From NCBI RefSeq assembly GCF_021654165.1, contig NZ_JAKFZN010000002.1, forward strand, positions 115,001 through 179,000: a stretch of DNA of 64,000 nt, given 5' to 3'. A program made the position numbers and the translations under genes. Shown here one piece after another: positions 47,942 through 56,561 of the stretch. Origin of the DNA: Nereida sp. MMG025. GTDB taxonomy: Bacteria > Pseudomonadota > Alphaproteobacteria > Rhodobacterales > Rhodobacteraceae. A model generated the notes under the pieces. The model did not search any database and was not told where the DNA came from. It saw nothing but the letters and a program-made list of their open reading frames with translations. Position 1 is the first letter of the stretch. The number at the start of each line of letters is the position of its first letter.

Positions 47942-48562
47942 TCAGGCGGCCTCCTCAGCCGTCAGCAGACCTTCGCCCACAAGACGGGCCGCCCATCCAT
48001 CAGGGCCGTCAAACAGATGTGTTTGCCACCCGCGTGCTTTGGCAACGGCGATATTGTCATGCCGGTCGTCGGTAAACAAAAGCCGCTCTGGCGCAACATC
48101 GCAGTCATCTTCAAGCATCTGATAAATCTGTGCATCCGGTTTGATGCATTTCATATGACCACTCACATATTGTCGGTCAAAGTTCTGCAAAAACGGATAA
48201 TGGGTGCTGGCATAGGCAAAGCTTTCGACACCGAAATTCGTAAGCGAGAACACAGGCACACCTTTGTTGCGCAGCGCAGTCTGCAGCCGCACAGAGCGAT
48301 CAATCACAGGGGCCGCCATCTCAATCCAACGGTCATGCCAAATGCGGATTTCGTCGCGCCAATCGGGGTATTTTTCGGCCTCGGCGTAGATGACATCGCG
48401 AAACCCCTCGCCCCGATCAACGCGGTCGTTCATACCGTGCAAATCCACCTCGGCAAACATTGCCTTGCGCCGCTCGGGGCCGATCACGGCGTCAAAAAAC
48501 CGTTCTGGTTGCCATTCTATCAAGACATTTCCGATGTCGAAAACAACTGCATCCACACTCAT
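47942..48562 (-). CDS. HAD-superfamily hydrolase (YihX-like)
   Basis: The 206-residue HAD phosphatase opens with [12 protein letters not shown], motif I with the nucleophile Asp. The second Asp of DxD is a Gly, as in the YihX sugar-phosphatase group. [13 protein letters not shown] supplies motif [14 protein letters not shown] motif III (Lys) and [12 protein letters not shown] motif IV. The substrate is probably a sugar phosphate, but this is uncertain. Its start overlaps the stop of the YaiI-like gene by 4 nt. Confidence 0.9.
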   Translation of the reverse strand: MSVDAVVFDIGNVLIEWQPERFFDAVIGPERRKAMFAEVDLHGMNDRVDRGEGFRDVIYAEAEKYPDWRDEIRIWHDRWIEMAAPVIDRSVRLQTALRNKGVPVFSLTNFGVESFAYASTHYPFLQNFDRQYVSGHMKCIKPDAQIYQMLEDDCDVAPERLLFTDDRHDNIAVAKARGWQTHLFDGPDGWAARLVGEGLLTAEEAA

Positions 48563-49011
48563 GTCACATCTCCTTTGGCGGCACGCACGGCCCGTTCCAA
48601 CCCGTCAAGAAAACGGGAACGATCCGCCTTTGAAAACGGCTTTCCACCCCCTTGCCGAAAGGGATCAGCCGCCCGCAAGTCGCTCATCAAATCGCGCGTG
48701 GCCAAGACCTGACCAATGTTGCGCGTATCCAGAACCTCGCCATTGTGTTTGATCACCCGCGCCCCTGCTTCAACGCATTTGGCCGCCAAAGGGATATCGC
48801 CCGTAACCACCACATCTCCCTTTGTCGCGCGATCCGCGATCCACATATCCGCCACATCGGGGCCATCGGGCACAATGACATTTTCAACCAACGGGTTTTG
48901 TGAAGGGCGCAAGCCACCGTTACTGACAATATACATTCGCAAACTGTGACGCGTGCCAACGCGCTCAACCTCGGCCTTCACCGGGCAGGCATCTGCATCT
49001 ACATAGATCAC
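48559..49011 (-). CDS. YaiI/YqxD (DUF188) family protein
   Basis: The 150-residue protein starts [19 protein letters not shown], the family signature with conserved Asp and Cys. [24 protein letters not shown] is a second signature stretch, and the protein ends with the usual basic region ([15 protein letters not shown]). The fold resembles PIN-like nucleases, but the activity is unproven. It overlaps the flanking genes by 4 nt on both sides, in a compact operon with fghA. Confidence 0.92.
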   Translation of the reverse strand: MIYVDADACPVKAEVERVGTRHSLRMYIVSNGGLRPSQNPLVENVIVPDGPDVADMWIADRATKGDVVVTGDIPLAAKCVEAGARVIKHNGEVLDTRNIGQVLATRDLMSDLRAADPFRQGGGKPFSKADRSRFLDGLERAVRAAKGDVT

Positions 49012-49832
49012 GCCAGCAATGCCTCGGCATGAAATGCGATGTGATCTTCCATAAAGCTTGCGACAAAATAGTAGGAGTGGTCATATCCCTTCTGCATCCG
49101 GAACACCCCGTCCTGACGGCGTTCTGCCATGGCGTGGGCCAAGCTTTCGGGCTGCAGCAGATTAAGAAACTGATCCGATGCGCCCTGATCGATCAGCACA
49201 GGTCCATCAAAACCCACACCCTGCATCAAAAGCGTGCCGTCATGGGCGTCCCAATCGGCATCACCCAGATAGGCAGACAACTGCTTTTTGCCCCAGTCAC
49301 TTGCAGTCGGATGGGCAATGGGCGCAAAGGCGGAAATGCTGCGAAAGCGCTCTGGCAAGGTCATGCCAATGGTCAGGGCACCATGCCCCCCCATCGAATG
49401 GCCTGTGATGGCTTGGCGTTCCATATCCAGCGGGAATTCCGCAAGAGCCGCTGGCAGATCACGCGTAATATAGTCCCACATTTTGAAATGCGTGTTCCAA
49501 GGCGCTTGGGTTGCATTCACGTAAAAGCCCGCGCCTTTGCCAAGATCATAGGCATCATCGTCAGGCACATCTTCGCCGCGTGGACTGGTGTCTGGAAACA
49601 CCAGCGCAATGCCCGCTTCCGCCGCCCACCGTTGGGCCCCCGACTTTTCCATCGCGTTGGCATGGGTGCAGGTCAGGCCGGACAGATAGGTCAAGACAGG
49701 CACAGAGCCATATTGCGCCTCTTCGGGCAAAAACAGCCCGAATGTCATATCACATCCACAGGCATCAGAGGCATGTGTGTAAACACCTTGGGTGCCATCA
49801 AAGGCGCGGTTTTCGGAAACGGTTTTCATCAT
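49008..49832 (-). CDS. fghA: S-formylglutathione hydrolase
   Basis: FghA is the second step of glutathione-dependent formaldehyde oxidation, releasing formate and glutathione. The 274-residue esterase-D fold protein has [19 protein letters not shown] near residue 50, the nucleophile in [10 protein letters not shown] (Ser near 147), Asp in [10 protein letters not shown] and His in YDHSYYF. The ATG ATG start is preceded by AAGGA. The matching dehydrogenase gene lies 2.1 kb away at 51942, also on the minus strand. The AEC carrier, a secreted protein and a TetR gene lie between. Confidence 0.96.
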   Translation of the reverse strand: MMKTVSENRAFDGTQGVYTHASDACGCDMTFGLFLPEEAQYGSVPVLTYLSGLTCTHANAMEKSGAQRWAAEAGIALVFPDTSPRGEDVPDDDAYDLGKGAGFYVNATQAPWNTHFKMWDYITRDLPAALAEFPLDMERQAITGHSMGGHGALTIGMTLPERFRSISAFAPIAHPTASDWGKKQLSAYLGDADWDAHDGTLLMQGVGFDGPVLIDQGASDQFLNLLQPESLAHAMAERRQDGVFRMQKGYDHSYYFVASFMEDHIAFHAEALLA

Positions 49833-50776
49833 GATAATCCTTGTAAAAGGTGTGCGGTGACCCAAGCAATCACAAGCGAAACCGTCAAGACCGATACGGC
49901 GGTTGAGATCAGAATCGAAGCCGACACACGCGCAGGCGCCACGCCGTAGTGTTGTGCAAGAATATAGACGTTGCCCGCCACAGGCAGCGCAGCGCAGGCA
50001 ATCATCACTGCCGCAGGATAGGGATCAACGGGGAACAAGACCAAACATCCGATTGCGACAGCCGCGGGGTGCAAGACCAGTTTGCAAAACGAAAGCCAGC
50101 CAGCCACGCTGATCTTCTCGGCGGATTTATCGGCAAGCGAAGCGCCGATGGCAAACAAGGCCCCAGGCGTCGCAGCACCCCCCAAAATCGTGACAAATTC
50201 ATTCACAGGGCCAGGAAGGGGCACGCCCGTAGACGACCAGATCAATCCCAGACTGATCGAAACGATCATGGGGTTCTTCAACAGCCCAAGCCCGACGGTT
50301 CCCAAAATTCCCAAGCTCATCCGCCCGTCGCGCGACCCCGTGATCAAAATCACGATCAAAGACCCAAAGACGATTAAATCCACTGCCAGCACAAGCATCA
50401 CAGGGCCAATCGCTTCCGCTCCAAGCAACAAAACAAGCATCGGGATACCCAAAAATCCCACATTCCCAATGACAGCGCATTGCGCTTCGACCGCCGATTC
50501 CTCAACACCACGCCACCGAAACAGGCCCACCATCGTCGCCAAAAGATAGACAACCATTGTCCCCCACAGGTACGCGCCGATGAAGGGCCAATCTATGATA
50601 TCAGCCAAAGACAGGTTCGCCGAAAACCGGAAAAGCATCGCCGACAGCGCAAAGTAGAACACGAATTTTGTAAGATATGCTGTGGCTTCCGCGGAAAAGA
50701 ACTGCCGCTTTGCCGCCGCATAGCCCAAAGCGATGATCGCAAAAAACGGTAAGGTTTTCAGGAAAATATCCAACAT
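49829..50776 (-). CDS. AEC family auxin efflux-type carrier
   Basis: The 315-residue membrane protein has about ten helices in the two inverted repeats of the AEC family (LDIFLKTLPFFAIIALGYA at the N-terminus, then VFYFALSAMLFRFSANLSL). Bacterial members transport malate or other carboxylates, or have unknown solutes. It is the first gene of the leftward run ending at 46084, overlapping fghA by 4 nt. Its start faces the gene at 50946 across a region holding three TetR-type operator palindromes, so it may belong to that regulon. Confidence 0.9.
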   Translation of the reverse strand: MLDIFLKTLPFFAIIALGYAAAKRQFFSAEATAYLTKFVFYFALSAMLFRFSANLSLADIIDWPFIGAYLWGTMVVYLLATMVGLFRWRGVEESAVEAQCAVIGNVGFLGIPMLVLLLGAEAIGPVMLVLAVDLIVFGSLIVILITGSRDGRMSLGILGTVGLGLLKNPMIVSISLGLIWSSTGVPLPGPVNEFVTILGGAATPGALFAIGASLADKSAEKISVAGWLSFCKLVLHPAAVAIGCLVLFPVDPYPAAVMIACAALPVAGNVYILAQHYGVAPARVSASILISTAVSVLTVSLVIAWVTAHLLQGLS

Positions 50777-50852
50777 ATGCGCGGGCTTATCACGACAAAG
50801 GCGCGTGGCACAGACTCAAAAACCGTCCTCTCGAAGCTGTAAATGGCAAAAA

Positions 50853-50929
50853 TGAACAAAGCGGTTCACTTTGGGCTTGATATCTAAACCGTACTGTTTA
50901 GTTATGGATCATCTAAACAATTCAGTTCA
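50853..50929. promoter_or_regulatory. Triple operator array (T-R-A-A-C, 6 nt, G-T-T-Y-A)
   Basis: Three 16-bp palindromes of one pattern sit at 50853-50868, 50885-50900 and 50914-50929. Each is T, purine, AAC, then six variable bases, then GTT, pyrimidine, A. Centre-to-centre spacing is 32 and 29 bp, about three helix turns, putting all sites on one DNA face. They lie between the divergent AEC carrier gene and the 92-residue secreted protein gene. A fourth copy precedes the tetR gene. The pattern is seen directly; binding by the adjacent TetR protein is inferred. Confidence 0.75.
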
Positions 50930-50945
50930 CTTACAAAAGGAAGAT

Positions 50946-51224
50946 ATGATGAACTCCCGCATCCTCCTCACCGCGCTTTCAGCCGCTGTTGTCGTCACCA
51001 CTGCACCCGCCATCGCAGGCTCAAGCCTCAATACCGGCTTCGCGCAGGTGCCATCGAACTACGCAGTTACGATCAGCGAAAAAACGGCCCCGACCTTCAG
51101 CACGAAAAACATTGAGGCAAGCTGCACCCAGATGGAAAAAGCCTTGTCTCTTCGTGCTGAACAATGCGGCACCTATTCCAAAACCGAATTGGCCCGCATG
51201 ACGGTTCAGCAAAACCAGGACTAA
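50946..51224 (+). CDS. Small secreted protein, 92 aa
   Basis: I do not recognise this protein. Signal peptide residues 1 to about 24 (SRILLTALSAAVVVTTAPAIAG) leave a mature chain of about 68 residues with two Cys (ASCTQMEKALSLRAEQCGTY), 16 apart, which could form a disulfide. There is no membrane segment or known motif. The ribosome site AAAAGGAAG supports ATG at 50946. It is preceded by three operator palindromes and followed by a hairpin terminator at 51242-51266, so it is a single-gene target. It is probably controlled by the TetR regulator next door. Confidence 0.7.
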   Translation: MMNSRILLTALSAAVVVTTAPAIAGSSLNTGFAQVPSNYAVTISEKTAPTFSTKNIEASCTQMEKALSLRAEQCGTYSKTELARMTVQQNQD

Positions 51225-51241
51225 TTCCGCAATCCCCCCAG

Positions 51242-51270
51242 AGGGCTGCCCCAAGGGTGGCCCTCGCTTT
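51242..51270 (+). terminator. Terminator hairpin after the 92-aa protein gene
   Basis: GAGGGC and GCCCTC arms (51242-51247 and 51261-51266) enclose an inner CCC/GGG pairing, followed by a T-rich stretch (GCTTTC). It separates the small secreted protein from tetR. Confidence 0.65.
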
Positions 51271-51284
51271 CTATTGTGAAAAAT

Positions 51285-51300
51285 GAACGGTTCTGTTTAT
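51285..51300. promoter_or_regulatory. Operator palindrome upstream of tetR
   Basis: TGAAC, six bases, GTTTA: the same 16-bp pattern as the three sites at 50853-50929. It ends 28 nt before the tetR start, so autoregulation is likely. Confidence 0.7.
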
Positions 51301-51327
51301 ATTCAAAAGCGTAGGGTTGGGGGCATC

Positions 51328-51945
51328 ATGAACATAGAAGCACCGTCGGTCAAAAAAGGACGCAAGCACGATCAGGTCATCGAAGGTGCCACGCGCGTCT
51401 TTTTGCGTGATGGATTTGAAGGTGCAAGCGTCGATGATATCGCACGCGAAGCCCAAGTGTCCAAAGCCACACTCTATAGCTATTTTGCCGACAAACGCGT
51501 TTTGTTCATGGAAGTCGCCCAGAACGAATGTCGTCGCATCGCGGCCGATACACTCGACTCCATCGATATGTCGGCCCCGCCGCGCGACGTCCTGCTGACC
51601 GCCTGCAAAACCATGATGCGGTTTTTCTACTCCGATTTTGGCCTCGCGATGTTCCGTATCGCTGTGGCAGAATCCACGCGCTTTCCCGAATTGGGCCGTC
51701 AGTTTTATTGCAATGGTCCGCTCGACGGCCACGAAAAGATCGTGTTCTACCTGCGCCACGCCGTGGACAAAGGTGATCTTGTGATTGGCGATATTGAACT
51801 CGCGGCTTTCCAACTGCCCCAACTGTGCCAAGCCGAATTGCATGAAAAGCTTTTGTTTGGCCTGCAAGACAGCGTCAGCGAAGATCAGATCGACCGCATT
51901 GCGAACGGCGCAGTCGATCTGTTTCTGGCGCGTTACGGCGCTTAA
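51328..51945 (+). CDS. TetR family transcriptional regulator (AefR-like C-terminus)
   Basis: The 205-residue repressor has its N-terminal helix-turn-helix at residues about 27-50 ([22 protein letters not shown]). The C-terminal ligand domain contains [34 protein letters not shown] split over helices, typical of AefR/TetR_C_7 proteins. The start at 51328 has GGTTGGGGG upstream. A 16-bp palindrome lies just before it, with three more in the divergent region at 50853-50929, consistent with autoregulation and control of the neighbours. Its stop overlaps the stop of the convergent dehydrogenase gene. Confidence 0.92.
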   Translation: MNIEAPSVKKGRKHDQVIEGATRVFLRDGFEGASVDDIAREAQVSKATLYSYFADKRVLFMEVAQNECRRIAADTLDSIDMSAPPRDVLLTACKTMMRFFYSDFGLAMFRIAVAESTRFPELGRQFYCNGPLDGHEKIVFYLRHAVDKGDLVIGDIELAAFQLPQLCQAELHEKLLFGLQDSVSEDQIDRIANGAVDLFLARYGA

Positions 51946-53054
51946 TACACGACAACCGAACGAATGGATTTGCCCTGATGCATCAGGTCGAACCCGTGGT
52001 TGATGTCATCCAAACCCATTGTATGCGTGATCATCGGATCAATCTCGATCTTACCGTCCATATACCAATCGACGATCTGTGGCACATCCGTGCGTCCGCG
52101 CGCGCCACCAAAGGCCGTGCCACGCCATGATCGCCCCGTCACCAGTTGAAATGGCCGCGTGCTTATCTCGGCACCTGCAGGGGCCACACCGATGATGATG
52201 CTTTCCCCCCACCCCTTATGCGCACTTTCCAACGCAGTGCGCATTACATCCACATTGCCCGTGGCGTCAAAGGTGTAATCCGCACCGCCCTTGGTCAGGT
52301 TCACAAGGTAGGCCACCAGATCGCCATCCACCTCGGCGGGGTTCACAAAATCGGTCATCCCAAAACGCGTGGCCATGTCCACTTTGCTCGGGTTGATATC
52401 GACACCCACAATCTGATCTGCACCTGCAAGCCGCAGCCCCTGAATCACGTTCAGCCCGATCCCTCCAAGACCAAACACAATCGCGCGGCTGCCGATTTCG
52501 GCTTTGGCGGTATTGATCACCGCCCCGATGCCCGTGGTCACACCGCAACCGATGTAGCAAATCTTGTCAAACGGCGCATCTTCACGGACCTTGGCCAAGG
52601 CAATCTCGGGCAAAACCGTATGATTGGCAAAGGTCGAACATCCCATGTAATGCAGGATGGGGTCACCATCGAGCGTGGTAAAACGGCTGGTCCCGTCTGG
52701 CATCAATCCCTGACCCTGGGTGCTGCGAATGGACTGACACAGGTTCGTTTTGGGGTTCAGACAATACTCACACTCGCGACATTCAGGCGTATAAAGCGGG
52801 ATCACGTGATCGCCTTTTTTCAGGCTGGTGACGCCTTCGCCCACGTCAACAACCACCCCCGCGCCTTCATGCCCCAGGATGGCCGGAAACAGCCCTTCGG
52901 GATCCGCACCCGACAGGGTAAATTCATCTGTATGGCAAATGCCGGTCGCCTTGATCTCGACCATCACCTCGCCGGCACGCGGGCCATCAAGGTTCACGTC
53001 CATAATTTCCAGTGGCTTGCCCGCTTGCGTGGCAACGGCGGCACGTGTGCGCAT
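51942..53054 (-). CDS. frmA: S-(hydroxymethyl)glutathione dehydrogenase (class III alcohol dehydrogenase)
   Basis: FrmA oxidises the spontaneous glutathione-formaldehyde adduct to S-formylglutathione with NAD. This 370-residue zinc-dependent MDR enzyme has the catalytic zinc Cys in [13 protein letters not shown], the structural zinc lobe in [18 protein letters not shown], His in [10 protein letters not shown] and the Rossmann motif [13 protein letters not shown] near residue 190. [11 protein letters not shown] is the class III hallmark. Together with fghA at 49008 it makes the formaldehyde-detoxification pathway. Confidence 0.97.
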   Translation of the reverse strand: MRTRAAVATQAGKPLEIMDVNLDGPRAGEVMVEIKATGICHTDEFTLSGADPEGLFPAILGHEGAGVVVDVGEGVTSLKKGDHVIPLYTPECRECEYCLNPKTNLCQSIRSTQGQGLMPDGTSRFTTLDGDPILHYMGCSTFANHTVLPEIALAKVREDAPFDKICYIGCGVTTGIGAVINTAKAEIGSRAIVFGLGGIGLNVIQGLRLAGADQIVGVDINPSKVDMATRFGMTDFVNPAEVDGDLVAYLVNLTKGGADYTFDATGNVDVMRTALESAHKGWGESIIIGVAPAGAEISTRPFQLVTGRSWRGTAFGGARGRTDVPQIVDWYMDGKIEIDPMITHTMGLDDINHGFDLMHQGKSIRSVVVY

Positions 53055-53148
53055 GATAAACTCCTCCCAATCGCTCGTACTACACTAGGGTCAGGCAAAG
53101 CGTCGATGCAACTTGCAAATAGATATGCAGCGCACCAAGATCGCAGGC

Positions 53149-53433
53149 ATGAAATTATATGCCCCGTTCCTGTGCCTCGCCCTCGCAACAGGCTGCGCCA
53201 CATTGCCTGATGCACCCGCACCCGCGCCAACACTGCCCCTGCAAGACACGTGCAACGCCCAAAGGCTTGCACCGTTCGTTGGCCAGCCACTCAAGACGAC
53301 CCAAACCACCCTTATGTTGCAACCCGTCCGCGTGATCCGCCCCAATCAACCGGTCACGGCAGATTTGCTTCCATCCCGCTTGAATATCATTGTCACCGAA
53401 AGCGATGTCATTGCGCGGCTTTCCTGCGGATAG
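53149..53433 (+). CDS. I78 family peptidase inhibitor lipoprotein, copy 1
   Basis: The 94-residue lipoprotein has signal MKLYAPFLCLALATGC (lipobox ATGC). The mature part matches the I78 peptidase-inhibitor family: CNAQRLAPFVGQP, VRVIRPNQPVTADLLPSRLNI and the final VIARLSCG. I78 proteins are small potato-inhibitor-like folds that inhibit proteases or act as protease-interaction modules. The two Cys (CNA and the C-terminal SCG) probably form a disulfide. The next gene downstream is a paralogue. The start at 53149 was chosen because it gives a proper lipoprotein signal. Confidence 0.8.
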   Translation: MKLYAPFLCLALATGCATLPDAPAPAPTLPLQDTCNAQRLAPFVGQPLKTTQTTLMLQPVRVIRPNQPVTADLLPSRLNIIVTESDVIARLSCG

Positions 53434-53487
53434 CGGATAACACGCCCCGCGCCTTGCGTTTTGCGGCAGAAATCGGAACACTCTGGC

Positions 53488-53808
53488 ATGTTCAAAATCT
53501 TATCCCTAGCTTTGCTCGTCCCCTTTTGCCTGGCATGCGCACCTATCGCGCCTGACGACACCGCCGTGTCCCAAGCACACCTGCCCATGTCATCACCGCA
53601 GCCGCAACCCGCTGTCGAAGATAGCTGTGATCCCGCGCAATGGGCCGGATTTATTGGCAGTTCCGTCGAAAAAATGAGACCCGCTTTAGAAGGCCGCAAC
53701 GCCCGCATTCTAAGCCTGCGCAGCATCCGCACGATGGATTACCTACCCAGCCGCATAAATGTGGATATCGACAATGCAGGCAACGTTCTTGGGATATGGT
53801 GCGGCTAA
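53488..53808 (+). CDS. I78 family peptidase inhibitor lipoprotein, copy 2
   Basis: The 106-residue lipoprotein has its lipobox at LAC after LLVPFCLAC. The I78 domain shows CDPAQWAGFIGSSVEKM, ARILSLRSIRTMDYLPSRINVDIDNAGNVLGIWCG (in parts), with the Cys of CDP and the C-terminal WCG likely paired. Identity to copy 1 is limited to the key positions, so the duplication is old or the copies diverged fast. It lies 54 nt after copy 1 in the same direction and probably shares its transcript. Confidence 0.8.
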   Translation: MFKILSLALLVPFCLACAPIAPDDTAVSQAHLPMSSPQPQPAVEDSCDPAQWAGFIGSSVEKMRPALEGRNARILSLRSIRTMDYLPSRINVDIDNAGNVLGIWCG

Positions 53809-53813
53809 GGTAA

Positions 53814-53908
53814 GGCGAAGCAAACGCATCCCCGACAGAACGGACTGGGTGGGGGCTATAAAACCGCCCCGTCGGGAACTAGCGTTTACTTCGCCATGCG
53901 GCGTAAGT
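53814..53908 (+). ncRNA. Unexplained nested hairpin with an alternative pairing
   Basis: Three nested helices are visible. The outer arms at 53814-53827 and 53882-53895 pair over 14 nt with one mismatch. An inner helix CCCGAC/GTCGGG (53831-53836, 53871-53876) and a third GGGGC/GCCCC (53852-53856, 53866-53870) close a 9-nt loop. The second and third helices are contiguous on the 3' side and can stack. The 3' outer arm can instead pair with 53900-53908 (ACTTCGCC against GGCGTAAGT with one bulge), so two exclusive folds exist. The element lies between the I78 genes and the DUF2794 gene. No known RNA family is recognised; a mobile hairpin is another possibility. Confidence 0.5.
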
Positions 53909-53996
53909 GACAGATCGCCATGACAGATTCGGGGACACACTGGGGCATTTTCGCGGCATTCTTGATTTTTGGGAGGATTGCAGCAAGTGTGGGGGT

Positions 53997-54332
53997 ATGA
54001 ATGCACCCATTCCCTTCCCCGCTCATCAATCACAACAGGTGATGTTTCATCGCACCGAACTCACGATGATCCTGTCGCTCTATGGGCGAATGGTGGCCGC
54101 AGGCGAATGGCGCGACTACGGAATATCTGCGCTTAAGGATGTTGCCGTTTTTTCCGTGTTCAAACGGACCGCAGAACAACCGCTCTATCGCATCGAAAAG
54201 CGCCCCAAACTCAGACTGAAACAAGGCATGTATTCGGTCATCGGCATGGACGGTCAAATCCTCAAGCGCGGTCACGACCTAAAACCTGTCCTCGGTGTTC
54301 TTGAACGCAAACTGATACGCGCGGTCGACTAG
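53997..54332 (+). CDS. DUF2794 domain protein
   Basis: The 111-residue soluble protein is of an alphaproteobacterial family of unknown function. The core VMFHRTELTMILSLYGRMVAAGEWRDYGI, seen in parts, is diagnostic, followed by FSVFKRTAEQPLYRIEKRP and LKRGHDLKPVLGVLERKL. The ATG at 53997 follows GGGGG and fits the family length; a GTG at 53907 would add 30 unsupported residues. It converges with the NlpC/P60 gene, overlapping by 4 nt. The nested hairpin upstream may form part of its leader. Confidence 0.88.
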   Translation: MNAPIPFPAHQSQQVMFHRTELTMILSLYGRMVAAGEWRDYGISALKDVAVFSVFKRTAEQPLYRIEKRPKLRLKQGMYSVIGMDGQILKRGHDLKPVLGVLERKLIRAVD

Positions 54333-55114
54333 CCCAATCGCTTGCGCGCGGTCACGGCCCCGCCGCCTTGGGCCTCTATTCTGACAATGGCATTTGCAAT
54401 TGGTTCATAGCTGACCGCCATGTGATGCGCATTCGCATGGATCAGCGTTTCGGCATCAACCATCATGCCAACGTGGCCTTTCCAGAACATCACATCGCCA
54501 CGCTGTAACGCAGCCTCTTGGGACAAAGCCACCCCAAGCTGCCCTTCCTGCAAATCACTATCGCCCGGGCATGAAATATCGCAGGCCACAAGCGCCGCTT
54601 GAACCAAGCCAGAACAATCGATCCCAAAGACCGAATTCCCCCCCCAAAGATACGGCGTCCCGAAATGTAATTGCGCAACTGTGGCGGGGTCGGAAAACGG
54701 TTTGTTCAAGGGCCGCAAATGCTTTTTCGGAACAAACCCCTGTGGCGTCTCGTAAAACGCTTTGCGCTCGTCCAGCACCGTCAGCTTGGCCCCAAACCCA
54801 AGGCTCATCACCTCGCGCGATTTGAAATCTTCCAATCCATAGGCATGTGTCGCACGGCTTGCCACCATGTGCGTGGGGGCCGCCGCATCCTCCAGCACAT
54901 CTGATCGTACAAAACCGCAGTATCCATCTTTTTGCGCCTGCACATAGGTCATACCCTGCACGGTCTGATACGGCGTTACGCTTTCCCCCATCTGCAACTG
55001 GCGGTCCCGCGGCCCATCCGCCGCGCGCAAAAGATCCGCAACAGGCACCATCACCCGACGCGGCGCCCCGGCAGGTTGCGTGGCATGAACGGGCGAAATA
55101 CGCGCGTCGGTCAT
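54329..55114 (-). CDS. NlpC/P60 family peptidase with SH3-like N-terminus
   Basis: This 261-residue cysteine peptidase probably cleaves gamma-D-Glu-diaminopimelate bonds of wall peptides. SH3-like segments occupy residues about 20-130, and the C-terminal NlpC/P60 domain has DCSGLVQAA with the catalytic Cys near 166, KGHVGMMVDAE with the His and LIHANAHH with the third residue. No signal peptide is seen, so it may act on recycled muropeptides in the cytoplasm. It overlaps the aminopeptidase gene by 4 nt, forming a peptide-hydrolysis pair. Confidence 0.93.
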   Translation of the reverse strand: MTDARISPVHATQPAGAPRRVMVPVADLLRAADGPRDRQLQMGESVTPYQTVQGMTYVQAQKDGYCGFVRSDVLEDAAAPTHMVASRATHAYGLEDFKSREVMSLGFGAKLTVLDERKAFYETPQGFVPKKHLRPLNKPFSDPATVAQLHFGTPYLWGGNSVFGIDCSGLVQAALVACDISCPGDSDLQEGQLGVALSQEAALQRGDVMFWKGHVGMMVDAETLIHANAHHMAVSYEPIANAIVRIEAQGGGAVTARKRLG

Positions 55115-56493
55115 AGCTTCAGAACATCTGGCAAGGCTTCAAGGATCGCCCGCGCGGCTTGGCCCACCCCTCCCTTGGGACGCGCGGGGGCGGCCGCAGG
55201 CTGCCAGCCGTAGATATCAAAATGCGCATAGGGTGTTTGCTCTACGAAGCGGCGCAAGAACAAAGCCGCCGTGATGCACCCTGCAAAGCCGCCTTTGGGC
55301 GCATTGTCCAAATCCGCAATACCCGGTTCAATCATCGCCTCATAAGGGTCCCAGAAGGGTAGCTCCCACAGCGGATCAGCCACCTTCCGGCCTGCCGCTT
55401 TCAACGCGGCCACCGTGGCATCATCGGGCGCAAAGAACGGCGCAAGATCTGGCCCGACAGCGACACGCGCAGCACCTGTCAGCGTCGCCATAGAGATAAT
55501 CAGATCAGGCTTGTCTTCGTCGGCATAGGCCAACGCATCGGCCAGAACCAGCCGCCCTTCCGCGTCGGTGTTGTTGATCTCGACCGTCAAACCCTTGCGG
55601 CTGGTCAAAATATCCTGCGGACGAAACGCATTGCCGCTGATGGCATTTTCAACGGCAGGGATCAGCACGCGCAGTTGCATCTTCATCCCAAGTTCCATGA
55701 TCATATGCGCAAGGCCCAGAACGGTGGCAGATCCACCCATATCCTTTTTCATAAGCCCCATCGATGCCGCAGGCTTGATGTTCAACCCACCGGTATCAAA
55801 GCACACGCCCTTGCCCACCAGCGTCAGTTTGGGGCCCGCATCGCCCCACCGCAAATCAATCAAACGCGGCGCTGTTGCGCTGGCGCGGCCCACGGCATGG
55901 ATCATCGGAAAGTTCTGTTCAATCAAACCATAGCCCGTGATCACCTCGACCGATGCGCCATGCTGTTCGGCCAGATCACGCGCCGCGGCTTCCAGCTCGG
56001 GCGGCCCCATGTCAGCTGTGGGAGTGTTGATCAAATCACGTGTCAGTGCCTCGCCCGCCGCGATTGTTTCAATGCGTTTTGCATCCACCCCGTCTGGCGC
56101 AATAAGGGCCGCGCGGGGCTCGCTTTGGGCGGCATAGCGATCAAAGCGATAACGCCCCAACAACCACCCCAATGCAAATTCATCTGCCTGCGCAGGCGCC
56201 AAATCACTGACCAAGCGATAAGTCCCCGCTGGCAAGACCGCTGGCAAATTTCCCGAAACAAAGCGCTGACGCGCGCGGTCTTTTTCACCACCTGCACCGA
56301 CCAGGGCCAACTTAGGTGTGCCATCAGGGCCTGCCATGGTCAGTGTTTGCCCAAAGCCGGCCGAAAACCCGTTGGCCTGCGCCCATGTGGCAACGTCATC
56401 CCCTTGATTGCCAAGCCAGGCTTCCAGATCATCTGGGGCAATCACATGCAAATCAATTGCGGGATCAGCGGGATCAGCAAATTCCAGGGGCAT
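55111..56493 (-). CDS. Leucyl aminopeptidase family (M17) metallopeptidase
   Basis: This 460-residue two-domain exopeptidase removes N-terminal residues from peptides. The C-terminal catalytic domain has the metal-site NTDAEGRLVLADALAYA, VCFDTGGLNIKP and VRVGPDLAPF-type stretches (as AARVAVGPDLAPFFA). The start at 56493 follows AAGGACC; an ATG six codons earlier is an alternative. It lies upstream of and overlaps the NlpC/P60 gene, suggesting joint use in wall peptide recycling. The N-terminal domain is shorter than in E. coli PepA. Confidence 0.92.
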   Translation of the reverse strand: MPLEFADPADPAIDLHVIAPDDLEAWLGNQGDDVATWAQANGFSAGFGQTLTMAGPDGTPKLALVGAGGEKDRARQRFVSGNLPAVLPAGTYRLVSDLAPAQADEFALGWLLGRYRFDRYAAQSEPRAALIAPDGVDAKRIETIAAGEALTRDLINTPTADMGPPELEAAARDLAEQHGASVEVITGYGLIEQNFPMIHAVGRASATAPRLIDLRWGDAGPKLTLVGKGVCFDTGGLNIKPAASMGLMKKDMGGSATVLGLAHMIMELGMKMQLRVLIPAVENAISGNAFRPQDILTSRKGLTVEINNTDAEGRLVLADALAYADEDKPDLIISMATLTGAARVAVGPDLAPFFAPDDATVAALKAAGRKVADPLWELPFWDPYEAMIEPGIADLDNAPKGGFAGCITAALFLRRFVEQTPYAHFDIYGWQPAAAPARPKGGVGQAARAILEALPDVLKL

Positions 56494-56561
56494 CGATGCG
56501 GTCCTTCTCAAAGTCGCGGGTCACGCCACCCTAGCTGTCGTTGCGCCAACTGCAAGCCGCG

